NCBI RefSeq assembly: GCF_020832205.1
Contig: NZ_JAFIFD010000009.1
Coordinates: 1-44,027, forward strand
DNA: 44,027 nucleotides
Origin: Exiguobacterium sp.
GTDB lineage: Bacteria; Bacillota; Bacilli; Exiguobacteriales; Exiguobacteriaceae
Reading direction: 5' to 3'
Shown here: positions 34,671 through 43,202 of the stretch, one piece after another
How positions within the stretch are numbered: the first letter of the stretch is position 1
Layout of the letters: each line of letters opens with the position of its first letter
Position numbers and translations under genes: made by a program
The notes under the pieces: generated by a model
Told to the model about the DNA's origin: nothing
Seen by the model: only the letters and a program-made list of their open reading frames with translations
Database searches by the model: none

Positions 34671-34695
34671 CGCCGAGCAGCCGCTCGGCGTTTTT
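34671..34695. terminator. bidirectional terminator between MFS gene and phoH
   Basis: CGCCGAGC/GCTCGGCG stem with a 4-nt loop, followed by TTTTT on the plus strand; the minus strand has TTTATTTAGG after it. It serves both convergent genes. Confidence 0.88.
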
Positions 34696-34697
34696 CT

Positions 34698-36014
34698 TTA
34701 TAACAAGTCGGCGGCCAACCGGGCGAGCGAAGAACGCTCCCCTTTGATGAGTTGGACGTGACCGAACACGTTTTGTCCTTTGAATCGTTCGACGGCGTAC
34801 GTCAAGCCGTTCGAATACTCGTCCAAATACGGGTGGTCGATTTGATACGGATCACCGACGAGTACGATTTTCGAGTTTTCCCCGACCCGGGTCAAAATCG
34901 TCTTAATTTCATGTTTCGTCAAGTTTTGCGCTTCATCGATGATGATGAACTGATCCGGCATACTGCGTCCGCGAATGTACGTGAGCGCCTCAAGCTGAAT
35001 CGACTTGATGCCGGCCAAAATGTTGCCGAGCTCATCTTTCGAATTGGCGTTGAACAGGAATTCTAAATTATCGTAAATCGGTTGCATCCAAGGCCGAAGC
35101 TTCTCTTCCATCTCGCCAGGCAAGTAGCCGATATCATTCCCCATCGGGACGACCGGCCGGGCGACGACGAGTTTGTTGAAGCGATGCTCGTCTTCGACGA
35201 GCGAGAGGCCAGCTGCGAGAGCGAGCAACGTCTTCCCGGTTCCGGCCTTGCCGAGCAAAGTCACGAACGGGATGTCGTCACGGAGCAGCAAATCGAGCGC
35301 CATCCGTTGCTGAACGTTTCGAGGATGGATGCCCCATACGTGCTCGGCGTCGAGCGACAACGGCCGGACGATCGGTTGCAACGCATCGACGACGGCGAGC
35401 GCACTCGCTTTTGAGACGTTGCTTTTCAAGACGACGAATGAGTTCGGGTAAAGCGGATTTTTAGACAGCGCCGACACCGGAAGTTGACGGACTTGATAAA
35501 ATTCGTCGATCAGCGCTTGATCGACCTCGATTTCCAAATAGCCGGCGTACAAGTTCGTCGTATCGACGATATGGTCGGTCAAGTAGTCTTCGGCCTCGAT
35601 CCCGATGGCGTCCGCTTTAACACGGACGAGTATATCTTTCGAGACGACGACGACTTTCCGGGTCCGGTCGTGCTCATATTGTTTCATTAACCCAAGTGCG
35701 ACGGTTAAGATACGATTGTCGTTCGTCATGACGTCGAACGGAAAATCAACCGTATGTTCATGTCCGATTTCGACGAACAGACGACCGCCGTTCTCAAGCG
35801 GCACCCCATCATGGAGTTTACCGGTCGTCCGGAGTTGGTCAAGGACACGCGCCGTCTCTCGGGCGTTACGTCCGACCTCGTCCATGTTGCGTTTCTTCCC
35901 GTCGAGCTCTTCTAAGACGATCGCCGGGATGACGACATCGTGCTCATCAAACTGGAATAATGATAGCGGATCGTGTAGAAGTACGTTCGTATCGAGCACA
36001 TATGTTTTTTTCAT
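34698..36014 (-). CDS. ylaK: PIN-PhoH fusion ATPase (PhoH2 / YlaK type)
   Basis: The protein joins an N-terminal PIN ribonuclease domain (KKTYVLDTNVLLHDP, EELDGKKR, TNDNRI with the conserved aspartates) to a C-terminal PhoH ATPase domain with Walker A GKAGTGKTLLALAA near residue 255 and Walker B FIIIDEAQNLTKHE near 355. PhoH2 proteins of this design have been reported to act as RNA helicase/RNases. The length (438 residues from the ATG at 36014) matches Bacillus YlaK. A GAGGGG ribosome site lies about 11 nt upstream; the frame is open to 36050 but those codons lie between ylaL and this site. It follows ylaL, as in Bacillus. Confidence 0.93.
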   Translation of the reverse strand: MKKTYVLDTNVLLHDPLSLFQFDEHDVVIPAIVLEELDGKKRNMDEVGRNARETARVLDQLRTTGKLHDGVPLENGGRLFVEIGHEHTVDFPFDVMTNDNRILTVALGLMKQYEHDRTRKVVVVSKDILVRVKADAIGIEAEDYLTDHIVDTTNLYAGYLEIEVDQALIDEFYQVRQLPVSALSKNPLYPNSFVVLKSNVSKASALAVVDALQPIVRPLSLDAEHVWGIHPRNVQQRMALDLLLRDDIPFVTLLGKAGTGKTLLALAAGLSLVEDEHRFNKLVVARPVVPMGNDIGYLPGEMEEKLRPWMQPIYDNLEFLFNANSKDELGNILAGIKSIQLEALTYIRGRSMPDQFIIIDEAQNLTKHEIKTILTRVGENSKIVLVGDPYQIDHPYLDEYSNGLTYAVERFKGQNVFGHVQLIKGERSSLARLAADLL

Positions 36015-36046
36015 AGACTTTGCCGCCCCTCGCAAATTGTTGGTGA

Positions 36047-36496
36047 TCAAGAGTTCAAGCTTGCCTTGACTTCACGGTCCAACTTTTCTGCTGCTTCGAC
36101 ATCGTACGTCTTGATGATGTCCGGTTGTCCGAATGTCGCGCCGTAGAACGAGATGTTTCGGACTTCTTCGACCCGCCCTTCGAAAAATCGAAGGTGTAGC
36201 GCCGGAACGATACTGGGTTCAAACTCCGCGACCGGAGATAACGTCGCATTGTACGCCGAGCCTCCTTCAATGAAGACGAGACTTGCCGTTTTTTCTTGCC
36301 TCAACAACGTGATGAGATGTGAATTTTTCGTCAGGGCGAACCGAATCGTCTGTCGCGCCGGGGCTTGCACCCAACTGATGGCATGTGTCGTCGGCCATCG
36401 CTTCGCTTCATCGAACGCGACTAAAATCGATAACGGCATGTCGTTCAATGCGTCTTGTTGCGCGTCAGACAACTCAAACATTGCTTTACTCGCCAT
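36047..36496 (-). CDS. ylaL: YlaL-like protein, possible FMN-binding split barrel
   Basis: The 149-residue protein has an N-terminal helix (MFELSDAQQDALNDM), then beta-rich sequence: LSILVAFDEAKRWPTTHAISWVQAP, TIRFALTKNSHLITLLRQEKTASLVFIEG, LHLRFFEGRVEEV. The pattern resembles pyridoxamine 5'-phosphate oxidase-like flavin proteins (substrate strand, H/ISWV, a K-X-S-X-L motif) and the position before phoH equals Bacillus ylaL. Binding of FMN is inferred only. The ATG at 36496 follows GGAGGGGAG, with 32 nt between its stop and the phoH start. Confidence 0.62.
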   Translation of the reverse strand: MASKAMFELSDAQQDALNDMPLSILVAFDEAKRWPTTHAISWVQAPARQTIRFALTKNSHLITLLRQEKTASLVFIEGGSAYNATLSPVAEFEPSIVPALHLRFFEGRVEEVRNISFYGATFGQPDIIKTYDVEAAEKLDREVKASLNS

Positions 36497-36606
36497 ACGC
36501 TCCCCTCCTCAATCGGGTATATGAATTGGTTTCGCCCTTACCCCTTTCATTCCCTGCTTTTCTATTGTGAAATCATGCTATAATCATAGAAGAGGAAGGT
36601 GAGACC

Positions 36607-36807
36607 ATGCGCGTAAAGTGCTCTCTTTGTGACAACATCGAAACGATTGACTCGTGGTCGTTCGAAGCGAAACGACTTCGCAACAAACCGGCCAAAACGT
36701 ATATGTGCCAAACATGCCACGACCGCATCACCGAACGAACGGCAGAGCGGGCGGCAACAGGCCACTTCAACTTATATCCGTCTTTCCGTCAAAAGCGAAG
36801 ATGGTAA
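36607..36807 (+). CDS. ylaI: YlaI family zinc-ribbon protein (DUF2197)
   Basis: A 66-residue protein with two CxxC knuckles, CSLC near residue 5 and CQTC near 34, and basic segments (FEAKRLRNKPAKTYMC, FNLYPSFRQKRRW), as in Bacillus YlaI. It probably binds one zinc; function unknown. The ATG at 36607 follows GAAGGTGAG. It faces ylaH, with a shared terminator between them. Confidence 0.85.
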   Translation: MRVKCSLCDNIETIDSWSFEAKRLRNKPAKTYMCQTCHDRITERTAERAATGHFNLYPSFRQKRRW

Positions 36808-36810
36808 CAA

Positions 36811-36846
36811 AAATGGACGCCCCGCACTTCCGGGACGTCCATTTTT
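36811..36846. terminator. bidirectional terminator between ylaI and ylaH
   Basis: AAATGGACG/CGTCCATTT with inner CCCG/CGGG pairing; T-runs follow on both strands (ATTTTTT plus, TTTTGTTACC minus). Confidence 0.85.
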
Positions 36847-37190
36847 TAATGCGATTCGATGCCTTGGCGGCGGTTCCACCAAAGACGCCCGCGATAGATC
36901 GCCAAGACGACGGCCATGACGGCGAGCACTTCTGGAATCGGCCACGTGAAGAAGACGAGCGCCATCGTTCCGGCACCGAGTGACAACAAGATGTAGACGA
37001 CGAGTGACTTCCACCACGTCAACTGTTTGGCAAAACCTAGTTTGAACACAAGAATCGTAAGTAAGATGACCGTGATAATCAACGCATTAAATCCGACCGA
37101 AAAGTCGTTCGCGTCACTGCCGACGCCGAGGAGCGAGGCGATCCACGGCACATCAATTTGTGTGATGTCCATCGTTTGAGAAGCTTTCAA
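36846..37190 (-). CDS. ylaH: YlaH family membrane protein
   Basis: A 114-residue protein with three membrane segments (about 34-53, 61-82, 86-100) and a basic C-terminus (YRGRLWWNRRQG), which corresponds to Bacillus YlaH (about 105 residues) by size and place beside typA. No function is known to me. I use the TTG at 37190, which has AAAGGGGG 9 nt upstream; the ATG 6 codons in has no such site. It has its own unit, with terminators on both sides. Confidence 0.8.
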   Translation of the reverse strand: MKASQTMDITQIDVPWIASLLGVGSDANDFSVGFNALIITVILLTILVFKLGFAKQLTWWKSLVVYILLSLGAGTMALVFFTWPIPEVLAVMAVVLAIYRGRLWWNRRQGIESH

Positions 37191-37235
37191 GCTGATAATC
37201 CCCCTTTATTTCTTACACATCCATTCTACACTATC

Positions 37236-37269
37236 CAAAACAAAAGGGAACGCCGAGGCGCTCCCTTTT
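37236..37269 (-). terminator. terminator after typA
   Basis: Minus strand: AAAAGGGA pairs with TCCCTTTT, with inner GC-rich pairs and a small loop, followed by GTTTTGG. It begins 6 nt past the typA stop. Confidence 0.85.
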
Positions 37270-37275
37270 TCCCAC

Positions 37276-39120
37276 TTATTCTTTACCAAGTTTACGACGC
37301 TTGTCTGCTTTCTCGCGTTCGTTCTTGTTCAAGACTTTTTTACGGAGACGAATCGACTCCGGTGTGATTTCGCAGTACTCGTCATCGTTCAAGAACGTGA
37401 GCGACTCTTCGAGTGAGAAGACGCGTGGACGTTTCAACACTTGAGTCGAGTCTTTTGAAGAAGCGCGCATGTTCGTCAACTGTTTCCCTTTAACGGCGTT
37501 GATCGCAAGGTCGACGTCACGGTTACATTCACCGATGATCATTCCTTCGTAAACGTCCGTACCTGGCTCGATGAAGATCGTCCCACGGTCTTCAAGGGCA
37601 CCGATCGAGTAAGCCGTCGACTTACCAGGCTCGATACAAACCATGACTCCACTGCGGCGGCCGCCGATATCAGCAGAGATGAACGGACGGTACTCTTCGA
37701 ACGTATGGTTCAAGATCCCGTATCCGCGTGTCGCTGACAAGAACTCGTTACGGTATCCGATGAGACCACGTGAAGGAACGATGAATTCCATACGCGTCTG
37801 ACCGTTGTCGTTCGTGTTCATGTTCGCAAGTTCACCTTTACGGAGACCGATCGATTCCATGACTGAACCCGTGTACTCTTCCGGCACGTCGATGATGACG
37901 CGCTCGAACGGCTCGATTTTTGTACCGTCTTCCTCTGTACGGATGATAACTTGTGGTTTCGAAACTTGAATCTCGTAACCTTCGCGACGCATGTTCTCGA
38001 TCAAGATCCCGAGGTGAAGTTCACCGCGTCCTGAAACGACCCATTGGTCAGGTGAATCTGTATTTTCGACGCGGAGCGATACGTCCGTCTCAAGTTGTTT
38101 CATCAAACGCTCTTCGATTTTACGTGCTGTCACGAAATCGCCTTCGCGTCCTGCGAACGGTGAGTTGTTTGTCATGAAACGCATTTGAAGCGTCGGCTCA
38201 TCGATACGAAGAAGCGGAAGTGGCTCTTCTTTACCGACAGGTGTGACCGTCTCACCGACGTTGATGTCTTCCATCCCGGCGATGGCGATCAAGTCACCTG
38301 CTTTGGCTTCTTCGATTTCAACGCGCTTGAGGCCGAAGTAACCGAACAATTTCGTGACGCGAAGTTGCTTGATCGATCCGTCCGTTTTGCAAAGTGACAC
38401 TGACTCGCCGACTTTGATTTTCCCGCGGAACACGCGACCGACACCGATCCGGCCGAGGTAGTTGTCATAGTCGAGCATCGTTACTTGGAACTGGAGCGGC
38501 TCATCCGAGTTATCGATTGGCGCTGGTGTGTTCTCAAGAATCGTGTCGAGCACGTACGTGATTGTATCTTCTTGCTTCTCTGGATCAGGATCGAACGAAC
38601 TTGAACCGCTGACTGCTGACGTGTAGACGACAGGGAATTCAAGTTGATCTTCATCTGCTCCAAGGTCGATCAACAAGTCGACAACTTCGTCGACGACGTC
38701 GAGTGGGCGGACCATCGGCTTGTCGATTTTGTTGACGACAACGATTGGGCGAAGACCTTGGTCGAGTGCTTTCTTCAATACGAAACGTGTTTGCGGCATG
38801 CAGCCTTCACGCGCATCGACGACGAGGATGACGCCGTCTACCATACGCATGATCCGTTCAACTTCTCCACCGAAATCGGCGTGACCTGGTGTATCAACGA
38901 TGTTGATGCGTGTGTCTTTGTAATCGATCGCTGTGTTTTTCGCGAGGATTGTGATTCCGCGCTCACGTTCGATATCGTTCGAGTCCATGGCGCGCTCAGC
39001 GACCATTTCATTCGTCCGGAATGTACCAGACTGTTTCAACAATTCATCGACTAGCGTTGTTTTACCGTGGTCAACGTGGGCGATGATCGCGACGTTCCGA
39101 AGGTTTGTTCTTACGTTCAT
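37276..39120 (-). CDS. typA: translational GTPase TypA/BipA
   Basis: A ribosome-binding GTPase related to EF-G and LepA, involved in stress and cold adaptation and large-subunit assembly. The 614 residues have G1 AHVDHGKTT near residue 14, G2 region ERERGITI, G3 [14 protein letters not shown] near 76, and G4 NKIDKP near 130. A beta-barrel domain, EF-G-like domain III/V and the BipA C-terminal domain with RKGELANM and [24 protein letters not shown] follow. It is full length. The ATG at 39120 follows GAGAGG. Confidence 0.98.
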   Translation of the reverse strand: MNVRTNLRNVAIIAHVDHGKTTLVDELLKQSGTFRTNEMVAERAMDSNDIERERGITILAKNTAIDYKDTRINIVDTPGHADFGGEVERIMRMVDGVILVVDAREGCMPQTRFVLKKALDQGLRPIVVVNKIDKPMVRPLDVVDEVVDLLIDLGADEDQLEFPVVYTSAVSGSSSFDPDPEKQEDTITYVLDTILENTPAPIDNSDEPLQFQVTMLDYDNYLGRIGVGRVFRGKIKVGESVSLCKTDGSIKQLRVTKLFGYFGLKRVEIEEAKAGDLIAIAGMEDINVGETVTPVGKEEPLPLLRIDEPTLQMRFMTNNSPFAGREGDFVTARKIEERLMKQLETDVSLRVENTDSPDQWVVSGRGELHLGILIENMRREGYEIQVSKPQVIIRTEEDGTKIEPFERVIIDVPEEYTGSVMESIGLRKGELANMNTNDNGQTRMEFIVPSRGLIGYRNEFLSATRGYGILNHTFEEYRPFISADIGGRRSGVMVCIEPGKSTAYSIGALEDRGTIFIEPGTDVYEGMIIGECNRDVDLAINAVKGKQLTNMRASSKDSTQVLKRPRVFSLEESLTFLNDDEYCEITPESIRLRKKVLNKNEREKADKRRKLGKE

Positions 39121-39172
39121 GTAGTTAGTCCTCTCTTATTTAAAAAAGTTTCATCTTTTATTCAACTTAAAG

Positions 39173-39203
39173 AGTATAGCACACGTTCCACTACCTTTGT
39201 CGA
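39173..39203 (-). promoter_or_regulatory. probable extended -10 promoter for typA
   Basis: Minus strand: TGC-TATACT (extended -10; hexamer 39173-39178), with TCGACA (39198-39203) at a long 19-nt spacing as the best -35. It lies about 53 nt ahead of typA. Confidence 0.45.
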
Positions 39204-39222
39204 GTGATATTGCCTGTTACCG

Positions 39223-39251
39223 TTTCCATTTGCCGTCTTTTTGCATACAAT
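39223..39251 (+). promoter_or_regulatory. probable promoter for ylaF
   Basis: TTTCCA (39223-39228), 17-nt spacer, TACAAT (39246-39251), about 30 nt ahead of the ylaF start; divergent from the typA promoter. Confidence 0.4.
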
Positions 39252-39282
39252 AGAGAAGATTAGAGAAAAAGGGGGAATCTCC

Positions 39283-39459
39283 ATGCAAGCCATGTTCGTA
39301 CTCATCGCCATCGCTGTCGTTGCCGGTTTTGTCGGCATCGGCGTCGGCGTCGCCGAAGGAAGTGCCGCCATCATCATCGGCAGTCTCGCCTTAAGTGCGG
39401 TCGCCACCGTGTTTGGAATCAACTTACGTCGACGCATCCTCTCGAACCGACAATCATGA
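39283..39459 (+). CDS. ylaF: YlaF-like small membrane protein (DUF5325)
   Basis: A 58-residue protein made of two hydrophobic segments rich in Gly, Ala and Val (about 4-24 and 28-48) and a basic tail (NLRRRILSNRQS). Size, topology and place beside typA match Bacillus YlaF. Function unknown. The ATG at 39283 follows AAAGGGGGAATCTCC. A strong terminator starts 2 nt after the stop. Confidence 0.78.
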   Translation: MQAMFVLIAIAVVAGFVGIGVGVAEGSAAIIIGSLALSAVATVFGINLRRRILSNRQS

Positions 39460-39460
39460 C

Positions 39461-39493
39461 AAAAGCCCGGGCAGAGTAGATGCCCGGGCTTTT
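39461..39493. terminator. bidirectional terminator between ylaF and the IMPase-GNAT gene
   Basis: A perfect 13-bp inverted repeat AAAAGCCCGGGCA/TGCCCGGGCTTTT with a 7-nt loop; T-runs on both strands. Confidence 0.93.
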
Positions 39494-39498
39494 CCGAT

Positions 39499-40752
39499 TC
39501 ATAAGTCCCGTGTCAAGCAGATTCTGTCGAGGAGCGGAAGACCGTCTTCCTCAATCGCCGGGTACCCGTGGTTCGGGAAGTAGTCCCGTTCGACCGATTC
39601 GAAACGAAAACCGGCTTGTTGATAGAAACGGAGCTGGACGACGCTCGAGTTGCCCGTGCAGACGAGTATTCGCTTCGCGCCACTCCCATTCGCCCGACGG
39701 ATCGCATCTTGAAGCATCCGTTGCCCGATCGTTTGGTTTTGACGATCGGGTTTGACGGCGATGTTGACGAGTTCGACCAACTCGCCGCTGCGTCGAACTA
39801 GCATATACGCTCCGACGAGTTCTCCCCCGAGCATCGCCTCATACGTCTCACCCGTCTCGTACTGCTCCCGCACCATCTCTTCATGCGGGTTCGCTAACAC
39901 GAGCAAATCACGTACCCGGTCATACGATTCATTCGACGCAACCGTCAAGTCCGGTCGCGATTCAAGGGCGGCCCCTTTGGCGATGACGTAATGTTTGACG
40001 ACGTCTTTGACGAACGTCTCACTGCCGGCGAGCACCGACGTCTTGCCGTCGTAGCGGACCGGTTCCCCATATAAGGAGACGACCCGCCCCCCGACCTCTT
40101 CAACGAGCAGTTTCCCCGCCGCATAGTCCCAAGGCATGTTTCGCATCGTAATATAACCGTCGACACGGCCCGCAGCGAGCCAGGCAAGTTCAAGCGAAGC
40201 AGCCCCGTGCGCCCGCGTACCGACCGAGTCACGTACGATCGGGGCGAGGATTTCCGGCGCGATTTGTTGATTCGGAGTGACCCACGTCGCGTTCATGCTG
40301 AGGAAAGCGTCGCGGACGTGATGTTCATGAATGGACGTGAGCTTTCTGCCGTTCAACGTCGCCCCGTGACCACGACGCGCCACGAACAATTCGTCCGCCA
40401 TGACGTCGTACACGAAACCGTATTCGATGACCTCATCGACCATGACCGCGACCGAGATCGCAAACATCCGTTTTTGGTGAATGAAATTGAGCGTCCCGTC
40501 GATCGGGTCGACGAACCAGACCGTCCCGGCTAAATCGTCGGGCTCCGTGGAAATGCCTTCTTCACCGACGATGTGATGGTCGGGATACGTCTCGCGGATC
40601 CGGTCGACGATCAACTGTTCGACAGCGCGATCAATTTCTGTCACCAAGTCGCCTTTCCCTGTCTTTCGTTCGATTCGATAACTCTCATCGATTTGGAGTC
40701 GAATATATTCTCCCGCTTGTTTGATCAAGTCGATTGCAAACCATTCCAACAT
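39499..40752 (-). CDS. inositol monophosphatase family protein fused to a GNAT acetyltransferase
   Basis: One continuous frame of 417 residues (ATG 40752, RBS GAGGTG). Residues 1-260 are an IMPase/SuhB-type phosphatase with all metal-site motifs: GEEG at 63-66, DPIDGT at 82-87 and WDYAAG at 208-213. Residues 270-417 form a GNAT domain: EMVREQY, LGGELVGAYMLV, ELVNIAVKPDRQNQTIGQRML (acetyl-CoA loop near 336-347), and FYQQAGFRFESVERDYF near the end. Bacillus YktC (IMPase) in the same position is about 265 residues with no acetyltransferase. The phosphatase half is likely to act on a sugar or inositol phosphate or 3'-phosphoadenosine phosphate; the GNAT substrate is unknown. The gene stands between two terminators. 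Confidence 0.9.
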   Translation of the reverse strand: MLEWFAIDLIKQAGEYIRLQIDESYRIERKTGKGDLVTEIDRAVEQLIVDRIRETYPDHHIVGEEGISTEPDDLAGTVWFVDPIDGTLNFIHQKRMFAISVAVMVDEVIEYGFVYDVMADELFVARRGHGATLNGRKLTSIHEHHVRDAFLSMNATWVTPNQQIAPEILAPIVRDSVGTRAHGAASLELAWLAAGRVDGYITMRNMPWDYAAGKLLVEEVGGRVVSLYGEPVRYDGKTSVLAGSETFVKDVVKHYVIAKGAALESRPDLTVASNESYDRVRDLLVLANPHEEMVREQYETGETYEAMLGGELVGAYMLVRRSGELVELVNIAVKPDRQNQTIGQRMLQDAIRRANGSGAKRILVCTGNSSVVQLRFYQQAGFRFESVERDYFPNHGYPAIEEDGLPLLDRICLTRDL

Positions 40753-40783
40753 GATAATCACCTCTATATGTATTGTACCAAAC

Positions 40784-40813
40784 AAAAACCAGTATTCGCT
40801 TAGAATACTGGTT
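40784..40813 (-). terminator. terminator after the 40831 gene
   Basis: Minus strand: AACCAGTATTC pairs with GAATACTGGTT, 5-nt loop, followed by TTTGTTTGG. It separates the small gene from the IMPase-GNAT gene. Confidence 0.88.
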
Positions 40814-40830
40814 GAATGAGTGGTTGTGGG

Positions 40831-41019
40831 TCAGGCTTCGAGACGCAAAAGTTCTTGGCGGTACTTCTCTAACCGATGCTTGCTAGCCTGGACAGTGGCA
40901 TCATCTTGTGACGCCATCGCATCGAAGAGCGTTGCCAATTCATAATCAATCTCTAAGCGCAGCACCGGAATTCTTTTTTCTGCGTCTTTTCTTTTGAATG
41001 CCTCGATCACTTGTTTCAT
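40831..41019 (-). CDS. unknown small helical protein, 62 residues
   Basis: I do not recognise it. MKQVIEAFKRKDAEKRIPVLRLEIDYELATLFDAMASQDD... reads as two amphipathic helices rich in charged residues, with no membrane segment or cysteine, and ends in YRQELLRLEA. The start is the ATG at 41019 with AAAGGAG about 12 nt upstream, longer than usual; a GTG at 41031 is too close to that site. It is followed by a clear terminator, which supports a real gene. It sits between yktA and the IMPase gene, where Bacillus has a different, larger gene (yktB). Confidence 0.6.
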   Translation of the reverse strand: MKQVIEAFKRKDAEKRIPVLRLEIDYELATLFDAMASQDDATVQASKHRLEKYRQELLRLEA

Positions 41020-41130
41020 GAGATGCCACACTCCTTTAGTTGGGCTACAAGTTACGGTTTAGTAAGTTGAATTGAGTATATCAGATGAGATTCAAAAAAG
41101 AAAGAGAATTGTCTGACTATTTTGAATTTT

Positions 41131-41268
41131 TTATCTTAGTGGATATATTCCCACTTCAACCAGTCCTAAACCTGAATTAACTGTTAGTGATATGTACCCT
41201 ATTCCTGCAAGAATTAACAAAAAAAGCATAAGAAAACGACGCGGTTCTCTCATGCTTTCCTGATTCAT
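41131..41268 (-). CDS. possible 45-residue membrane protein overlapping yktA
   Basis: A short frame begins MNQESMREPRRF, runs through one hydrophobic helix (LMLFLLILAGIGYISLTV) and ends VEVGIYPLR. Its ATG (41266-41268) overlaps the yktA stop as ATGA, the pattern of coupled genes. A basic RRF before the helix gives a normal N-in orientation. It has no strong ribosome site of its own (AGGAAAG precedes the second ATG at codon 6), and its base composition is more AT-rich than its neighbours, so it could be chance. Confidence 0.42.
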   Translation of the reverse strand: MNQESMREPRRFLMLFLLILAGIGYISLTVNSGLGLVEVGIYPLR

Positions 41269-41531
41269 ACTTTTAGAATCTTCGTATTTGATTTTAACGC
41301 TGCTTGGACCGTACGATAGGTAGAGTATCCGGTCTGTTCGTCGTGTACCGCACTCAATTGTTTCTCTTCTGACTTAGATGTCACGATTTGTTTGAACGAC
41401 CGATACGCGTCCATGAACGCTTCACGATCGACGCCACCTTCATTCGCGAGCGCGACTTGATTGTAGAACTCGACGACGTCGATGAGCTCTTCTGTCGTCC
41501 AGTCTGGATTGATCGGATAGTTGATTTGCAT
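41265..41531 (-). CDS. yktA: UPF0223 family protein YktA
   Basis: An 88-residue cytoplasmic protein: MQINYPINPDWTTEELIDVVEFYNQVALANEGGVDREAFMDAYRSFKQIV..., matching the UPF0223 family (Bacillus YktA). Function unknown. The ATG at 41531 has GAGGTG upstream; the transcript would have a short leader from the promoter at 41551-41578. It is divergent from speA, as in Bacillus, and its stop overlaps a possible small membrane protein gene. Confidence 0.9.
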   Translation of the reverse strand: MQINYPINPDWTTEELIDVVEFYNQVALANEGGVDREAFMDAYRSFKQIVTSKSEEKQLSAVHDEQTGYSTYRTVQAALKSNTKILKV

Positions 41532-41550
41532 ATTGTTCACCTCGACACCC

Positions 41551-41601
41551 ATTGTATCAACAAAAAAAACTATTGCAAGTTGAGTTGGAAATCTCTATAG
41601 T
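41551..41601. promoter_or_regulatory. face-to-face yktA and speA promoters sharing one palindromic -35
   Basis: TTGCAA at 41573-41578 is its own reverse complement. To the right (plus): 17 nt then TATAGT (41596-41601) towards speA. To the left (minus): 16 nt then TACAAT (complement of 41551-41556) towards yktA. Long A/T tracts (41562-41569 and 41601-41607) form a near-perfect inverted repeat around the shared hexamer, from about 41559 to 41611. Confidence 0.6.
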
Positions 41602-41716
41602 TTTTTTGTTGCATCGTTTTTTTATGACCATCCATGAACAATAATTGGGGAAAGACATATAGCATGATTTGAAGGACCGACCTCATACACAACCTGATTA
41701 TAAGGAGGACTTACTA

Positions 41717-43198
41717 TTGAAACTTAAAGCTGCTACTCAGCTCGAGACACCGTTATTTGACACGTTGCTCACGCACGTCGACACGAACCCGATCGCATTC
41801 CACATTCCTGGCCATAAAGGCGGAAAAGGGATGGACCCGGAATTCCGTGACTTCATTGGCGAAAACGCGCTTAAAATCGATTTGATCAATATCGCCCCGC
41901 TCGATGACTTGCATCATCCGAAAGCAGCGATCGCTGAAGCGGAGCGTCTCGCAGCCGAGGCGTTCCTGGCCGACGAGACTTTCTTCTCGGTCCAAGGGAC
42001 ATCAAGCGCCATCATGGCGATGATTATGGGAGTCGTCGGACCGAACGAGAAGATCATCGTCCCGCGCAACGTCCACAAATCGGTTATGTCGGCACTCGTT
42101 TTGACGGGCGCCCATCCGGTGTTCATTCACCCCGAGTTTGATGAAACGTACGGCATTGCCCACGGGATCACGGCGAGCGCCGTTGAACGCGCGCTCGAGC
42201 TGCATCCGGATACGAAAGCCGTGCTCGTCATCAACCCGACGTATTTCGGTGTCGCCGGTGACCTCGAACGGATCGTCGCTGTCGCCCATGCCCAGGACGT
42301 CCCCGTCCTCGTCGACGAAGCGCACGGTGTCCATTTGCCGTTCCACGATGAACTTCCGCTCTCTGCGATGCAAGCAGGCGCAGACGTCGCGGCGACGAGC
42401 GTGCATAAGCTCGGTGGCTCGATGACAGGTAGTTCGATCTTGAACGTACGTCGTGGTCTCGTCTCACCCGAACGAATCCACGCGATGCTGTCGATGATCA
42501 CGACGACGTCGACGTCTTACTTGCTCCTCGCTTCACTCGACGCGGCCCGCCGTCAACTCGCGACAAAAGGTGAGGCGATGAACGAACGTGCCTTGACGCT
42601 CGCACGAATGGCTCGTACAGCCATCAACGACATGCCGCACTTGTCCGTCTACGGTCATACCGAACTCCATTCTGAGTCGACGTATGCGCTCGACGAGACG
42701 AAAGTGCTCGTCTCTGTTCGTGATCTCGGCATCACTGGATTTGAAGTCGAGAAGTATTTGCGTGAGACGCACCGGATCGAAGTTGAAATGTCCGATTTGC
42801 TCAACGTCTTGTTCATCGTGACGAGCGCTGACGACGAATCGACGATTCAAGCGTTGATTGACGGCATGTGTGATGTCGTGTCGGTCTACAAGCGGTCTGG
42901 CAATGACTCGTTGTCGATCATGTTGCCAGAGATTCCTCCACTCGCGCTCAGCCCGCGTGACGCTTTCTATGAAGAGACGGAAACGATTCCGCTCGAGAAC
43001 GCTGTCGGACGAATCTCGGCTGAGTTCATCATGGTATACCCTCCTGGAATCCCGATCATCATCCCAGGAGAACTCATCACGGCCTCGACGCTCGAGTATA
43101 TCACTGCCAATATCGAAGCCGGCCTCCCGGTCCAAGGACTTGAGGACGAATCGCTTCAAATGATCAAAGTGATTCAGCAAACGAAAGCAATCCGTTAA
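41717..43198 (+). CDS. speA: Orn/Lys/Arg decarboxylase family, arginine decarboxylase SpeA
   Basis: A PLP enzyme of the Bacillus SpeA group that makes agmatine from arginine for polyamine synthesis. The 493-residue protein (TTG start at 41717, AAGGAGG 8 nt upstream; Bacillus SpeA about 490) has HIPGHKGGKGMDPEF, FFSVQGTSSAIMAMIMG near residue 90, VDEAHGVHLPFH near 200, the PLP lysine in ATSVHKLGGSMTGSS near 229, and the C-terminal MVYPPGIPIIIPGE. Lysine decarboxylases share these motifs, so the arginine assignment rests on position beside yktA and length. A strong palindrome ends the gene. Confidence 0.92.
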   Translation: MKLKAATQLETPLFDTLLTHVDTNPIAFHIPGHKGGKGMDPEFRDFIGENALKIDLINIAPLDDLHHPKAAIAEAERLAAEAFLADETFFSVQGTSSAIMAMIMGVVGPNEKIIVPRNVHKSVMSALVLTGAHPVFIHPEFDETYGIAHGITASAVERALELHPDTKAVLVINPTYFGVAGDLERIVAVAHAQDVPVLVDEAHGVHLPFHDELPLSAMQAGADVAATSVHKLGGSMTGSSILNVRRGLVSPERIHAMLSMITTTSTSYLLLASLDAARRQLATKGEAMNERALTLARMARTAINDMPHLSVYGHTELHSESTYALDETKVLVSVRDLGITGFEVEKYLRETHRIEVEMSDLLNVLFIVTSADDESTIQALIDGMCDVVSVYKRSGNDSLSIMLPEIPPLALSPRDAFYEETETIPLENAVGRISAEFIMVYPPGIPIIIPGELITASTLEYITANIEAGLPVQGLEDESLQMIKVIQQTKAIR

Positions 43199-43202
43199 GA
43201 CG

